A program made the translations under genes and the position numbers. Shown here piece by piece: positions 11,613 through 25,215 of a DNA stretch of 64,000 nt (the stretch's first letter is position 1; every line of letters begins with the position of its first letter). The stretch lies in assembly GCA_916700875.1 (NCBI GenBank), contig CAKAKS010000001.1:9115741-9179740 (forward strand). The letters run 5' to 3'. A model generated the notes under the pieces. The model had not been told where the DNA came from. It saw only the letters and a list, made by a program, of their open reading frames with translations, and ran no database searches. The stretch comes from Sebastes aleutianus. Lineage: Eukaryota > Chordata > Actinopteri > Perciformes > Sebastidae.

Positions 11613-12580
11613 AATTAGAAGTCAAACCTGAATCCACTGCTCTTCACATCTGAAGATGTTGCTGTAGTAAAAAGACTTATATTGACCTAATAAGCACAAG
11701 GTTACACCAATATAGGCATCACATATGTACTTGGCAAATAAAAAGCATCAGAGCAAGATACACATAAATAGATATTCTGTGGAAAACACTAATAACCATT
11801 TCAGAGGCTTCAGAGAGACGGACACAACACAAAAGAGCAGCCAGATAATCAGACAGACGGGCTCTATACTGACACGGCTGAGCGGTGCATGAATGTTTTC
11901 TTGACAAATAAAAAAAAAACACTGCGGCGCCGGTGAAATTCACTGCAAGGACCAATTTCAGGCCTCCTGCACCAGTTTGAGGAATCAATACCAGGCAATG
12001 GAGCAGGTTGTGGCTGGGATCGATATCTGATGATACAATCATATCTTACTTCTTGACACTGTCTTAGAGGCGCACCACGCTGGGGAGGATGAACTGTGGG
12101 CAGTTAAATGAAAACAAGCAAGAAAATAAAGGTTTGATGGTTGAAATGATGTTCAAAAATGCAACAAAAGTAACTGAGAATCATATTTCTGGAGGATTTA
12201 GTCTGCAGATTTGTGGTTTTTTGGTCATGGATTTTGACTTCTGCACTTCTTTGCTTGAATAGTAACAGTGTTTATATGATAGGAGGCAATTTCATTCAAA
12301 TGGTGAATATTTCATTTCAACAAAACAAAGAGACAAAGGAAGGAGAGGAAATTGGTTTCATCTGCAGCAGTTAACTTTGTCTGGATGTCAAATCTTATCC
12401 TAAAAAAAAGAGAAAGAATCTATCATAAAATATATCTTCATGCGAGCTTGTTACAGTCCCCTCTTTAATGCATTTGGCTAAAAACACACTTTTTTTTTCT
12501 TCAAAAAGGCCTGTCAGAACGTCTTCGCAACCACGCATGTTATTTCTTATTTATTTCTTGTCATCTTATTCCCAGCAGGA
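11613..12580. other. Unique non-coding DNA
   Basis: No supported gene. The 107-codon minus-strand frame at 11719-12042 has no domain and ends in a hydrophobic, composition-driven tail. No recognised repeat. Confidence 0.4.
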
Positions 12581-13010
12581 CCGAAACACAGCGCTGCCTT
12601 GCAGACAGCCTCGGTCGCTGCTGATGATAGATTAATGAAAAGGGTTCAATGTCGGCCCCGCTGGATGGTTTTGCACAGGCAGCAGAAAGCACTCAGTGAT
12701 GTCAGGGTGGTTTTCAACGAGCTGGCGGTCACACCAACGCACGCTCAATCATATATGGACACGCTGCTCAAAATGGGAGGGGGGAGACAACACAACGTAA
12801 TATGATATTGGATAATAACCGTAAACATAGTGGAGCGACATGAACTGTATGCTCCGACACAAAGGCATTTCGCTCACACCTGCCCCGCTGATGATGGCTC
12901 ATACTCTATAATGAGCGTACACCGGGCTGGCTTCAATGGCATTTCGAGGGTTAACGGCGCTTATATGTGAAGCCTTGAAAACAATAAGCCTCCCATGTGA
13001 TTTAACAGTA
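12581..13010. promoter_or_regulatory. Candidate conserved non-coding island
   Basis: Balanced unique sequence standing out from AT-rich flanks, with no simple repeats and with several CG-containing words (GTCGGCCCCGCTGG, GAGCTGGCGGTC). The 68-codon frame at 12599-12805 is not convincing as an exon. Regulatory role is an inference from composition. Confidence 0.25.
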
Positions 13011-14210
13011 TATCCTAGGATTTAAAACTTGGGCTCTTTAAAGTTGTATGTAAAAGCCCTTAAACCTCACCACACCCTAGAGAGGGAAGCTGCTTTCTTT
13101 ATAGTCTTACATTGACTTCCATGGACTCCCAATCATGAGTCACAATGTGTGCGTTGCCATCACCCCCCCCCCATCTACCCCTCCACCCCCATCCCATCTA
13201 CCCCCGCACCCACCAAAACAGAGTGCCTTAGCTTTTAATGGGCCAACAGGGCTTGGCTTACTACAGTGGCACAGCGTAGCCAATGCAAACCAAATTATTG
13301 CTGGAAGAAAAACAGCAGAAGGCAATTAAATCCCAGTTAGGCTGATCATTCCAGTCTTGATTAACAGGGTCAACGGGGGGAGTCGTCTTCTTTTCATGTC
13401 CACACTGTTAATTTATCCTTTTTTAATTACAATGATGAAAAGCATGCAGGTTACATTCTCTTATCATCAGTCAGGAGCTGCTTAACAAATTAATGAGCCC
13501 TGTGTGTGTGTGCAGGTACGCCGCACATATGATGACATCACCGGCCCATTCTTACACTAATCACGATAGCATCAACAATTAAAATGACTGCCTGAAAGTT
13601 TACATTGAGAGACAGTCTTTGGCGGTGGCGGTGGTTGCACCGTCGGTGCCAACGTGACGGCAATTTTAAAATCAAAATAATCCCATTTGTTCTAGTGGTG
13701 TCAGATGTTCTGGTCCGCAGACTGTGTACCTAATGAAGGAAGCATGCACGACTTTTATACGTGTATGTGGTTCCATTGCACTAATGCTGCCGTTTCTTCT
13801 GGCCAAGACGCTGCATGGTTTTGATTATCACGTATCGTTTAAGTCTCTTTCTCTCCCAACATTTGCCAACATGCTTTCAATTCAGTCTGTCTGGCTGTCC
13901 GCGGAGGAGTATCCTCTGCCACGGCGATTTTACGATCAGTGATATTGCTGAAAAATTATATCTCTGTGCTGTCTTGTCGTACGACAAAGGGAAGAGACTG
14001 AGCTGTGTAATCGACAGTGTTGATGTTGTTGATTTTACGTCATCATAATGTGATTCAGGATAAAATTGTCAAAATCGTACTCAACAAATGTGTAACTAGA
14101 ACATTGTCGAGTGCACACACACAGCCAACTGTCACGTGATGCCCAAAAATACTTTTTCTCAAAAGTTGTAAAATGCACTATAGGCCGAATCCAGAGTTAT
14201 TTTCCTTCCT
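13011..14210. other. Unique non-coding DNA with a poly-C tract
   Basis: Contains a C run at 13163-13172 inside a CCCCCATC-rich patch (13160-13215) that opens frames on both strands. The remaining sequence is unique. Overlapping plus-strand frames at 13724-13942 and 13815-14048 are in different phases and show no family features. Confidence 0.4.
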
Positions 14211-14219
14211 CCAGTCATG

Positions 14220-14470
14220 TAAATGAGCTCTAGTCCAAGGCTGGAGTGAGGGCTGGGAGGCGGGGTTAAAGGAAACGCTACTGCGCCTGCTCTATGGGCC
14301 CAATGGATGCGGAAGATTGCCGGATGATACGGGTACTTTATGCGGAAGATCCAGGCACTTTAATACTCGGCAGTCGAGCCATTTTGGCTTCATGTGCCAC
14401 TGAGCAACTCTCATAGGAATCGGCGCCCGCCTCCAACGCTGTATCCAGTTCTCTTTATACATCCATGTGC
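14220..14470. repeat. Dispersed fish repeat fragment (GCGGAAGATxxCGGCACTTTA type)
   Basis: Contains the internal near-duplication GCGGAAGATTGCC and GCGGAAGATCCAGG. It also has CATTTTGGCTTCATGTGCCA and GAGCAACTCTCATAGGAAT, phrases I recall from a dispersed teleost repeat. I see no terminal inverted repeats, so limits and class are uncertain. Confidence 0.5.
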
Positions 14471-14624
14471 TCAAGCACTCCTAAACTTCATCTCAGCACC
14501 TCTAAAAAATAATTATCAAACCCTCTAACACCCGCGGGATCGCCGGCAATCCCAGCCGACATTACTGTCTTCAAGAGGCTGCAGTGGGAAAAGATAGAGC
14601 AAAGATATAGGTATCAATTTGTAT

Positions 14625-14735
14625 GACTTCTAACCATGTCAGTTAAAGGAGGCTAAATAAGGCTTAGGCTATATTTGGTGAGGGAAAACTGGCATGGCCA
14701 TTTTCAAAGGGGTCCCTTGACCTCTCACCTCAGAG
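14625..14735 (+). mobile_element. Fragment of family G element
   Basis: The segment CTGGCATGGCCATTTTCAAA followed by GGGGTCCCTTGACCTCT is shared almost base for base with 39156-39200 in the longer element at 38955-39634. Upstream, GGAGGCTAAATAAGGC corresponds to GGAGGTTAGATAACGC there. It is a truncated internal piece. Confidence 0.75.
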
Positions 14736-17700
14736 ACATTTCCACCATAATGCAGAACAGGCAGAAATTGGTGCATTAAAATTCACTAGACTGCAGGAAA
14801 TGAAGTGTTTGGCACTTAATTTAAGTGGTGGACCCGCAATGTTGTAATGAAACCTACACCATTGACTGTACACGTCACAGTCTCATTAGTGCTGAGCCCC
14901 CCTGTAAAGGTCTGATCCTAGAGTCGCCCTTGAACATTAAGCACATCATTGCCTCTCCTCTTACCCTTCTTGGACTGTTGACAGTCACACACCAGCACAA
15001 ACACACAGAGGATGGCTGAGCAGTGATCCGCTGTTTGCTGACCAAAATGACTGTCACCCTTTGCGTGGAGAGAGGAGGAGGAGGCAGGAATGAGCGTGGT
15101 GGCGGTGCATTTTTTCCGCTGCTATTTGTTACTAAACTGTTGTCACTCAAGTCTTTGAGGCTAATCACAGCTAACTCCTCAGAACCTCACCGCAAGCCCT
15201 CATACCACCCCGTCTCATTCCCACATTCCTACTGCAACCCTCTTTTCCTCACCACTCCCACATCCACCCTCCGCAGCCCCATCCGAGCCCACCCTCACCT
15301 TCTCAATCCACTCTTGGATCATTTCAATTTGCATCCCAACTGGCCCCGGGATTCCCTAGCCCTGTTAAAAGGCAGGCTATTTGTTGTGCTCCGCGGTTAA
15401 TGCCGCGCAGAGCTTTAAATACCCATATCAAATCTTGGAGGCTCAACAGATTCAGTTTTGCAAACCTGTATCGAACAGAGGTTCAATCCGTCAGCTTAGA
15501 AGTGTACACTCCTTAAGTTGTGTGATAAGGTAAAACCAATCACTGGATTAGGCTCTCTCTGTCAGTGATGGTGTATTTTCAGCACACGGCGTTGCTTTGC
15601 TGAAACAGGATAAGCTGATGGAGTAACATTACGGTGCTTGAGATTTCTTTTTTTCAATAGGAATATACTATTAATGGATTCTGAAGCCAGTGTATGATGC
15701 TGCTCTTGCAGTCGTGGATAATGCATTAGCTGTGAAAAGCAGTCGGTGCCGGATACCATGAGCAGTCGTCTGTCAAAACCGCAAATTTGATTGTTTTTTT
15801 ATCATGCAAATCCAGCCTACTACCCGATAAGACTGATTGGGGTCTTAAAGTAGGATTGCAGTGTTTATTCTCATAGAGCTTCTCACAAACAAACCTCAGC
15901 CTTTAGATGCATAAGTATAATTTTGCACAGCTTATGGTGAATTCATAACTCAAGGAAAGGGAGAATCTTGAGAGTCTGCTGCTTCTTGCGGTTTCTCTGC
16001 CTTGTTCCATCTGGTTTTGGGGGGAGATGTGGGAGGTTTTGGTACACGGCGAGCTTGAGTGAAAATTCATGGCAGGTACATAAATAATCACCCGGCTATA
16101 TATAAATACAGGCTACGACTTCTGTTTCTGGTCGGAGTGTTGCAAGACTGTCTTGGATGACATTTGAGAGGAACGCCGAGCCATCCGCAAACTGCAAAGT
16201 ACAAACCAAACGTCCTCTCCCTTTCCCCTCACAAGGAGCTGGGTTTCCACTTTGTCCTGCCAACAAGCGTTCCCTGGAAGCTCCCCGTCTGACGTTTTAC
16301 GCTTGGTCGAACTCACACTTCAAGCCTTGAGGCATCGTTTGTGGACAGCTATGATCCAACTGTCATATTCTTTTTTTTTCTGTTGGTTTTGCGTGAATGC
16401 AAAAAGATCAGTGTGGTGATTGGTGATGAAAACCCTCCGAGCGCTTTTGACGACTCAAGTGAGAAAACTTGAGAGGCCACTTATTTGAGCTCTCTAGGCC
16501 GGAGAGTGCCAGATCACCGCTGAGTTTGACCACAAATTTGCATTCAGTTGTCCTAACACTTCAGTATGTAATGTACAATTATTGTACTCACAGGAATACT
16601 CATTTCTTCTTTTTCCTATCTAGGAAGACAGACAGACTTTTGGACTTATGTGATTTTGCCCAAATGAGACTTTCTTATCTCTGTGACAGGCAGTACAAGG
16701 TAATTGAACCAAATTAGTGTGTGAGAGAGACTGTAAAAGCACTATTCATCTAGCTCATGTGTTTCTTATAAAACCAATGTAGTTTACTCAAGAAATGGCA
16801 TAATAAAGTGTAAAAACTGTTGGACAAACTGTGCTGTAAATATAGCGACAGGGCAATGAGTGATTAGTGAAAGTAGTCATTTAGTCTAGCCATGAGACGC
16901 CATGACAAATTACAATATATTTTCATAATTAACGTTTTGGGAAGCTCGAGAATCTCAATCTTAATGGGTTATAAACTGTTGACATATCAAATGTCACAAG
17001 GATGTGTTTCCAAATCATTTAATTGTAGGCGGCAGCTTGTAAAAACACACAAACCTTTCATCTAATTAGGTTTTGCACAATGTTGAAGTAGAAGAACCCA
17101 CAACATGCAATGAAAAACTGTTATTACATTTAAAATGATCCCTAAATCGATAATTATCAGAAATAAACATTCATAATTTAGGTCATATTTGTTGAAATTT
17201 TTTGTCTGAGTGTAATAATTCTCACATACTCCTTTTAAACTATTTCCTGTTACGTTAGCGAACAACAATTAAACATCTTTCAGTGTCAATCTGCATCAGT
17301 TGCAGTACATTCCTACACTTTATAACACAAGGGTATAAATGTTTGTTCAATTGTTAAATCCTTTTGTAGCCAACGGTAGCATTGTGTAGGGACGAGTCCC
17401 AGCTGCTTCGATGGAGCAGCTGGTGGTCTAAGTCCTCCGTCCCTCTAACCGGTCCACCCACCATGTTGCCTCGGGTTAAATGGACACAGGAACTGCAAGA
17501 AGGGCGTCCACTCCTGGCCATTAGCTGGTTGCTATGCTAATCCAGGGATTACATGAAATACATTTCCCCCACTTAAGGTTTCCCAGAATTCACAGACTAG
17601 TAACAACAAACCAGCTCCCAGACCGTCTACGTCCCACAGGTATGCATTAATCTTTAATGTTGCCTGGAGTCAGAGCGGGCCTGATGTCCAGTCATCTCAT

Positions 17701-17770
17701 GTGATCATCGTAGTAATTCATGCGTGTAAAAGGAAGGCTGATTTCACTAATGTCTTGTGTGAATATGTTA
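14736..17770. other. Long unique non-coding stretch
   Basis: About 3 kb without a supported gene. A C-rich patch lies at 15180-15370 (CCACCCTCCGCAGCCCC type) and gives a 125-codon frame (15023-15400) that is proline- and serine-rich only through composition. A unique GC-balanced patch spans 17370-17530. No recognised transposon. Confidence 0.4.
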
Positions 17771-17830
17771 ATTTAGATTTACATTACATGCATTTGACAC
17801 TTTTGTCCAAAGCGACTAGATGTACTAGAT
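17771..17830 (+). repeat. Short dispersed fragment (TTTTGTCCAAAGCGACT)
   Basis: The phrase TACATTACATGCATTTGACA followed by CTTTTGTCCAAAGCGACTAG resembles a very common teleost repeat motif (TTTTATCCAAAGCGACTTACA). Only about 55 bp are recognisable. Confidence 0.55.
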
Positions 17831-17889
17831 GTCATCAAAATCTGATTTGTTGAAATAGTTTTTTTCTTTTGTTTTTTCTCGATTTAAAT

Positions 17890-18290
17890 TTATTTCAATG
17901 GAGTCTCAGAGTTAGTGACGTAGAATAAAAAGTGAGAAAGACTGCTTATGGCGGGTAGGAGGGAAGGTAGATGGGTCCAACAAACACAGGACTTTCAACC
18001 AGGAGGCCAGTGTTTTGTTTTGTAAGTTACGTTAGTTGCGTTAGTGACGTGTTTTCCGTACTGATGTTACGTTATTTCTGTACATATTTTACTTAGTTTA
18101 CGTACTTATTTTAAGCCCAAACATGACATTTTCCTAAACCTAACTATGTGGTTTTGTTGCCTAAACCTAACTGCGGACGTTACCGTAGTTTTACTGCCTG
18201 GCGTACAAATGACACGCAAAAAGCCTAAAAATGTGTCCTCATGATACACAAAGGTCCTTGTAATGTCTTGCTATTTATATGCCTTCCCTT
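17890..18290 (+). repeat. Family D dispersed repeat, copy 1
   Basis: Carries GTTAGTGACGTAGAATAAAA, GGGTCCAACAAACACAGGAC and the core CCTAAACCTAACT twice (about 18134 and 18162). The same blocks appear in reverse at 24925-25215, and the core also occurs at 30000-30060, 52150-52205 and 62270-62330. No coding frame. The family is large (at least 400-600 bp) and probably a non-autonomous DNA element because its ends are inverted in other copies (see 61920-62654). Confidence 0.7.
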
Positions 18291-21200
18291 GAGTGTGTGT
18301 TGGTCTGATCAACTGTAGTGCCAGACAAGAATGCTGGTATCGGAGGATTCTGCAAAAACCATGGATTACATTCAATAACATATAATAATAAAGTTTTTAA
18401 CATTCAATGCCAAAATGTATTTATGTTTTTCTGTCTACAACGTCTGCGCATGGAACTACAGTATGGTTTTGGAAAGACTGTGGTTGGCGCAAATAATTTT
18501 TGATAAGGTATATTTAAGGTGAGCCACCATGAAAAATGCTCTGGTGCACTGAAAGTGATGCATTTTATGTGTCACTGTAATTAAAAAAAAAAAGAAAAGG
18601 ATATTTACTATGAGCAATACTGAATAAAATAACAAAAAAGAAAAGAACAAACAAAGGCAGAGAGAAAGAAAGCATCTCCTTCCTCACACCAATAAAGTCT
18701 TGCAATGTAGCACTTTAACTCATAAATTATCATCCGACAACGCAACTACTACCAATTTTGTCATTGGCACAAAGACAAGATTCTGTTTGTTCACACGTTT
18801 TTTTATGTGAGGGATTTTATGAAGCCGATGGCGGTAAAATGTTGGCCCGTGAACACACACTGCATCTGATTGATGGTGTACAGTCTAACAATGGAATTTA
18901 TCTGTAAAGTTTCTAATTTACAGCCACAGCACTTGGCGCATGAAAAATCATCAACAAACACAATAAAGGGGAAATCACCACAGTGTGATTGTTCCGGCCC
19001 GAGGCTTGTTATCATGTGCTTACAAAGCAATGTTTTCAACTGGAATACAACAATGGAACAGCTCGTACTAAAGAGACCGCCGCGCCCTTGAGCCACTCAA
19101 ACACCTGGCGATGTCCGTCAAACAGTAGAGGAAGAAGACAGGTTGGTACTAAACCCAACCCAAGTGTGGCTCCAGGCTAAGGATGAGCTGCTGTGCAGAG
19201 ATAACATGTTTTGTTCAGCTTGGGTAGACAATGCTCCAGGGTACATTTTCTAAATTTGCCAACAAACTAGTGTCATTTTAAGGCAAATCTATGTATTTAT
19301 ATATTAAAAAATTAAAAGCACAGATTGGGGAAGCTCTGTTTAAACAAACAAATTACATTAACAATTCAAATCTTCTGCAGAAATTAGTGTTTTACATAGA
19401 AAACATGATGGTTAAGTGGGGAGATGGTCTTACTATTGATTCACTGACCCTACCACTGCTCAGAACAGCTAAGATAAGAGCTAATGTTGACCCAGGACTG
19501 GAGATCTATATGGACAGTGCTTCTGTCAGTGTAGCAAAGAGGATGGGCAAGTAAAATCCAAACATTTGCTTTTTGGGTTTGACCAGCAAAGAATAACTCT
19601 GAAATAGCCAATAGAGGGCAAGCACAATGTGTGATGTTACCTGTCTAAGGTGGGTCTGTGTTTTCAGACTCAAAATCTCCAAATAAACAGGAGACACAAA
19701 GTCACAATAACAAACAGACCACGAATAACTGTGTCATACAATCCCAGTGGAGATATAGTTGTGTTAAATAGAGGCTCTGCAGTTTTATTAATCTCATTGT
19801 AGCTGATAAGGTTCGATAAGGTTCATTTGGAGTTTTTGTTTTTCACCCTCCACTACAAGTTGCAGCTTGCGTGAAGCTGGCACATCTACTGTAGCCAGAT
19901 AATTAGCCTGCAGGCAAACGTATCTGCCAATGTGAATGTTAACATGTGACTAAGTATGCATATAGCCTCCAGTATGCAAATAATTGTTGTTCACATGACA
20001 GTGGTGTCTGCATGATTTGCTACCGCAGCTAAGAAACTGCCATTTCTCTGAAGTTCAGTCTGTTTAGACCCTCCAGCTGATACATTTATCACCTGGGAAA
20101 CCTTTTTGACACACGAACTGTTCTCTTAATAATTATCACTAGTGATAGAGAGCGTACGTTTGAGTCTCCTTATTTGAATGATAACATGCTGTGCCAATAT
20201 TTCTATCTTGCCGTTGCTTCTTGGCGAGGATAGTCATTATTTGCATAATTACAAGAGATCACTTGTCAGGACAAATAAGTCACATAGAGTATTGTTTCTA
20301 GTGTTAAGCAAGCATTTTTGAATAAATGAAAACGTTTTTTCAGGTGAGGACAGTCTCAAAAATGGAGATGTTTAAATATGAGGAGAAAGGAGCAGAGCTG
20401 TGGCTAGTAACACTTTCAAGGACAGTAAAATGATTACCAGAGAGTGTCTTAAAACTTCTCAATGCATTTCCATGACTGACAGCACATCTGGATCACAAGC
20501 ATAAAACCTCAGCCAACTGGCGCTCCAACCAGGTTGACATGAATTCAAAAATAGAGATATGTCTGTGCTAATGTGGATCAAATACCGCAGTCAGTACAGG
20601 CCCAGGTGAGCCAACTGTCAGCATGATGAGGTCACTGGGCTCCCTTCTAATGCTGAAGTGTCGACACGGTTCAATCAAAATAGCTCCGTGTGACTGTCAT
20701 TGGCATTCTCGATGGCTAAAAGCACGCAGAGAATATATTTTTAGATGCGTGTGTGCGTGCACGTGTGCGCGCATGCACACGGCTGCCACCGATTATGCAC
20801 ATACATGATCCCCTGGAGGAAGACAATAATATTGGCATTAAACACCTCGAGATTCTGCAGGTTTTTAATATATCTTAAATTATGTCAGGAAAAACAGCGG
20901 AACATCACACAAAAGCCACAGTCAGTGTATAATGCTATCTCATAAAGCTACAGATCTCTCTAACAACATTGACATAGGGAGCAGGCAAACAAATGTCAGC
21001 CCCTATAACATATGAAATACTTAACGTAACCAATTTTCTCCTGTCAATCAACCTGGGAATAATGACAGACAGCCGAGGATCAATACGCCACAATTGAATT
21101 TTTCGACTCCCAAACATGTCTCACTCTGCACCATAAAAGACTGTCAAATGTCATGAGCTGCGGGTGGAGTCTAAAGATTTATTTTATTTCCACCGCGGCA

Positions 21201-22925
21201 GTCTATTAGCAACAACGTTCCCTTTACCACCGGGGGAAAAAGCAGGTCCAGACTCTTCTGCTTGTTTTGCCAGTGAGTGCCCAAGGACAATGTTAGATGT
21301 GTTTGTACTAACTGTTCTTATGTAATGAATATGCACGTGTTGCAACTCAATGCAGTCTATGACGCACATGTACATCTGACGAGATTTATAATGTCTTCCA
21401 TCAAATTGAGGTAGCTTTATTAATTAGTAATATTCTCTTGTAAGAAAAATGAGAACATTTATTATTCTATTTTTAGGACAAACACTTTATTATCCATCCG
21501 TGCAAGTGCATTTAGTGAATAAGGAAAATGTCGGGAAGAGTTTTCCAATATTTATACATGTTGCTCTATTTCTTGTTATTTCATTTTAGCACTGAATGTT
21601 CTCATGACCTCTCCCTTGAATGACACACCGAGATTTTCTTTACTGTTAACCGCCGCTGTGGCGGAAAATAACAGAGGGTGAAGCTACTGAGCATTGCGGT
21701 CTTTGTCTATCACCTCATTTACAATACGGTGCCCTCTGCCTCACATAATCAATTAAAAGACGGCGGGGCTGAAGAGGCACCCTACCAGTCACAGAAGTTT
21801 ACATCAAAAGGAAGAGATGCGTTTGAAGACTTGCCTCATCCTTGAGAGTCTTCCCCGAGAATGCAAGGACAGATTTAGTCACTGATAGATGTGGTTCTGG
21901 CCTACTTCAAGGTCTCGCCTAAAACGGATCAGATTGCACTGCTGCATTGTAGTACAGTATTTCACTGCGGGGCTTTTCTGTGAAAAAGAAAACACTGGCC
22001 AGGAAAAAATCGTCACTTCAGGGGTTACTGCAGTTATTTAGCATAATTATAATTATTTTAATTAGTGTTTTTCAGCGCCAAAAAATGCACCACAACAATC
22101 CCTTCTACATGTTTTCCGCAGTTAAAATCAAACTACATAAATAGGATCGCGCAACAAAGCTCAATGACATATTCTCTTTAGCGGAGGTTTATAAAAAACA
22201 GACTTATAGTGAGGGTGAGAACGGAAATTGTATCCCTGACTTTTCTAGCGCCATGTTGGTCTGCACATTGGCCCTGTCAATGTCATCTTTATCCATGTCT
22301 AGGTGAGCTCGCTAACATCTTATAACAGATTGAAGCCGACTGACAGAGAGGAAGGGGCTGTCTCCAAATTAAGGGCCGTTTTATGGTCTAACAGCTGTGC
22401 CGGTAGTATTGATTACCAGGCACTGTGAATGGGCCTGAACATTTTTTTATGAAGTGAGGAATTCTGGGTCTGTATGGCTGGCGCCAAATGGGAACGACCA
22501 CAGGGCGGTCCATGTGGCCCGCTGGCTGTTGAGGAGATTTTGATGTGTCCTGTTCACGTCCATGTGCCAACAGACGCCATTATTTGATATGCACTCAGCA
22601 ATAAAATGGTCCATTCTTACTGCAACCAGATATATTGTTAATGGCCGGCACTTTATATGTGCTGGGAGTTGTCACAGCAGTTTGTTAGAGTTCTTTATGC
22701 GGAGAAATTGATAACTCAATAAAACAAAAAGTGACTTGAGACATTAATGTTGTAAATCATACAAATGGGCAGCTGCAAGAGTGAAACTGAAAAATGATGA
22801 TTTATGAGCGAACACACTGCAAAAAGAGTCCATATTCTCCAGTCATTTAGTCTTCGTACTGGGATCTGACATCAATGCATTGAAACGTTTCTTATCTACT
22901 AATAGGCTATATCACACACCTTCAT
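18291..22925. other. Long unique non-coding stretch
   Basis: About 4.6 kb with no recognised transposon and no supported gene. The largest frames (18803-19096 minus, overlapped by 18870-19091 plus; 19291-19554 plus, 87 codons) lack domains or splice context. An A/AG-rich patch lies at 18580-18680. Balanced patches at 20610-20810, 21640-21930 and 22220-22620 could be conserved non-coding elements. Confidence 0.4.
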
Positions 22926-22929
22926 TTAA

Positions 22930-23170
22930 AGCTGGGGTCGACAACATTGGAGAAACTATTAACAGAACACTAGATTTTAAAAATGACCCAACCGAAAAAC
23001 CCATCCCAGTGTTGCCAACTCTTTTCCAATGAAAGTAGCTAGCAGCACTCCAAAAGTCCCTAAATCTAGAGAGAAAGTTGCCACGTCGGCAACTTTGACA
23101 CTCCGTCCCTTCGGGCCTCCCTCCAAAGACACAACTCCAAAATTATCAATTGAAACGTAAACATATCATA
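22930..23170. repeat. Dispersed repeat fragment (GTTGCCAACTCTTTTCCAATG type)
   Basis: Phrases AAAGCTGGGGTCGACAACAT, CCCAGTGTTGCCAACTC and GAAAGTAGCTAGCAGCACTC match my memory of a teleost repeat. The segment also contains a small inverted motif around GTTGCCACGTCGGCAAC (23079-23095). Boundaries are approximate. Confidence 0.45.
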
Positions 23171-24920
23171 ATGAACGTAAACAATGAACATGGCTATCAT
23201 TAGGCTATTGAGAATGTCGCCACATACACCCAGTTCATAATACTACAAAAGCAAGAGGTTTCATCCGTGGGCCATAGACTCAGTCACTATAGCCTCATTT
23301 GGCGTTAGATAGTGACTTAACAGACATTTATTCAAATTAAATCCTAAACATTTAGTAGCTGCCATGACAGTGACATGCTTGTATTTAATAAAATATTAAC
23401 TATATTCCCTATGAACCTAAAATACATTGTTTTTCTGTGTTGGAAGTGATTCACTGGATGATTCCTCTTTGGAAAAGTTCAGACTTTGTGCAATGCAGCA
23501 ATCTCCATCTGCACTGTAAAGCAGTGGTAGTAGGTAATCCCTCATTCTACACTGTGTGCATACAATTATGTTACGTATAATAGATAAAAACTTAACTAGG
23601 AAGACCGCGCTAGACGTTTGCAACAGACATTTTGGCCAAAAACTTTACTGATTGCCTTAATTTTCTCTTTTTGAATACGTTTGGCTAACCTGGGTGTGTG
23701 TTTAAATTATTGTCTTATTCTCTGACTGCTCATGGTTCTTGCCTCATCTCACTTCTTTTTAGCGATGTAGCCGAATTCCCAGATCTCATCCATTGATTTG
23801 GTACAATGTTGTTATTGCCAATAGGATTTATGACCAAAACTATGACCCTATTTTTTTAGACTGCATGCCTCGTTGGCTGGCCATAGATGGATATTTTTTG
23901 CAGTGCAAGCACTGGATGTTCTTGGTTCCCAGAGAGCGTTGTGGTCATCAGAACAGGTGGTTAGAAGCTGATTTTGGCGAGAAGACAGACAATATTCAGA
24001 GCTTGGGAGCACAGGTGTACGAGTAATCCAATCCATTTAGAACAGAAGATAATCAGCCTCTTATAGGAGCGTACCAGGGTGCAAACATGTCATTTATAAT
24101 GTATGAGAAACTATGTCTGAGCGATAATAAATCAACTCCATCCCTTTGAGTGACTCAGTATGTGTGTGTGAGTTGGTGGGCGGATGTGTTTACTAGTGTC
24201 TCAGTGTGTGTGCGCCAGTGTTGATGACACAATGGCTTGGCTGGCGTCTGGCTGAAGCAGAGTTATGCAGAAGTTGTTGGTTGTTTTGCTGATCCCTCTC
24301 TGTCAGAGTCACAAGAAGCGTCATCAATCATGAGAGACTGGGGGACCAGACCACCCTCCCCTACTGGTCTCCGTGCTGGCTCAAACAAGCCCTGATCACT
24401 ATGGGAGGATTACTATATACAGTACATATGATGTCAGTCCTAAAGAAAAAGAAAACCACAGACCATAGACGATGCCTCATAATAGCTCACGGTCACTTGA
24501 GGCTGTCAATACCCGACATGGAAAATTAATAGTGTGATATGCCTGTGTTATGCCTTATTTCTATGTGACAGTGACATGGATACATGCCGATAATCTAAGT
24601 TTTACTTTAGCCGCACTCTTTAATGTTTTTTTCCTTCTCTTTTTTTGTAAAATACATTAAAAGAGTACAGATTTAGCATTGCACGTCTGTAACATTGTTG
24701 AACTGACAGGAAAAAAAAAGAACAAAATCATTGCATGCAGCAGAACAAGAGATGTCAGCATTTTCAGCACTTATATTCTTCAGCGCCAACTGACGCTGAC
24801 TCAAGTGACATCACTTGAGGCAATTTATCAGATTTCACGTAGCTCCCTCTCAAGACACAAAAGGTTTTGTATAACTTTTTGTGAGGCTATACTTAAACAA
24901 AGCGGTGCTTCGGGCAAATG
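23171..24920. other. Unique non-coding DNA
   Basis: No gene supported. The overlapping opposite-strand frames at 23793-24026 and 23848-24036 are composition effects. A TG-rich patch lies near 24160-24215. Confidence 0.4.
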
Positions 24921-24924
24921 CTAT

Positions 24925-25215
24925 CACCCGCCTGTATGAAGGTGCAGTACCAGCAGGGGGCAACAAAACCACTTAGTTAGGTTTAGGAAAAACGTCATGG
25001 TTGGCCTTAAAATAAGTACGTAAAACTAAGTAAAATACGTATGGAAACAACATAACATTAGTACGCAAAACACGTCACAACCGTCACTAATATAACTTAC
25101 AAAACAAAACATTGGACTTGAACACCGGCCTACTAATTGAAGGTCCTGTGTTTGTTGGACCCATCCACTTCTCCCCCTCTTTCCCACTTTTTATTCTACG
25201 TCACTAGCTCTGAGT
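24925..25215 (-). repeat. Family D dispersed repeat, copy 2 (reverse)
   Basis: Reverse-complement of the 17890-18290 copy. It has AGTTAGGTTTAGGAAAAA, GGTCCTGTGTTTGTTGGACC and TTTTTATTCTACGTCACTAG. At its left edge, outside the region shared with copy 1, lies a CTCF-like core (24949-24963). Confidence 0.72.
24949..24963 (+). promoter_or_regulatory. CTCF-like motif
   Basis: ACCAGCAGGGGGCAA carries CCAGCAGGGGGC, an excellent match to the CTCF core consensus, at the edge of a family D repeat. Whether it is bound is unknown. Confidence 0.4.

Noticed and set aside
11719..12042. 107-codon minus-strand frame ending in a hydrophobic stretch
   Set aside because: The hydrophobic tail comes from AT-rich DNA; no signal-anchor context or homologue was recognised.
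18134..18175. CCTAAACCTAACT words in family D as telomere-derived sequence
   Set aside because: The units are not CCCTAA repeats and occur as fixed parts of a dispersed repeat.
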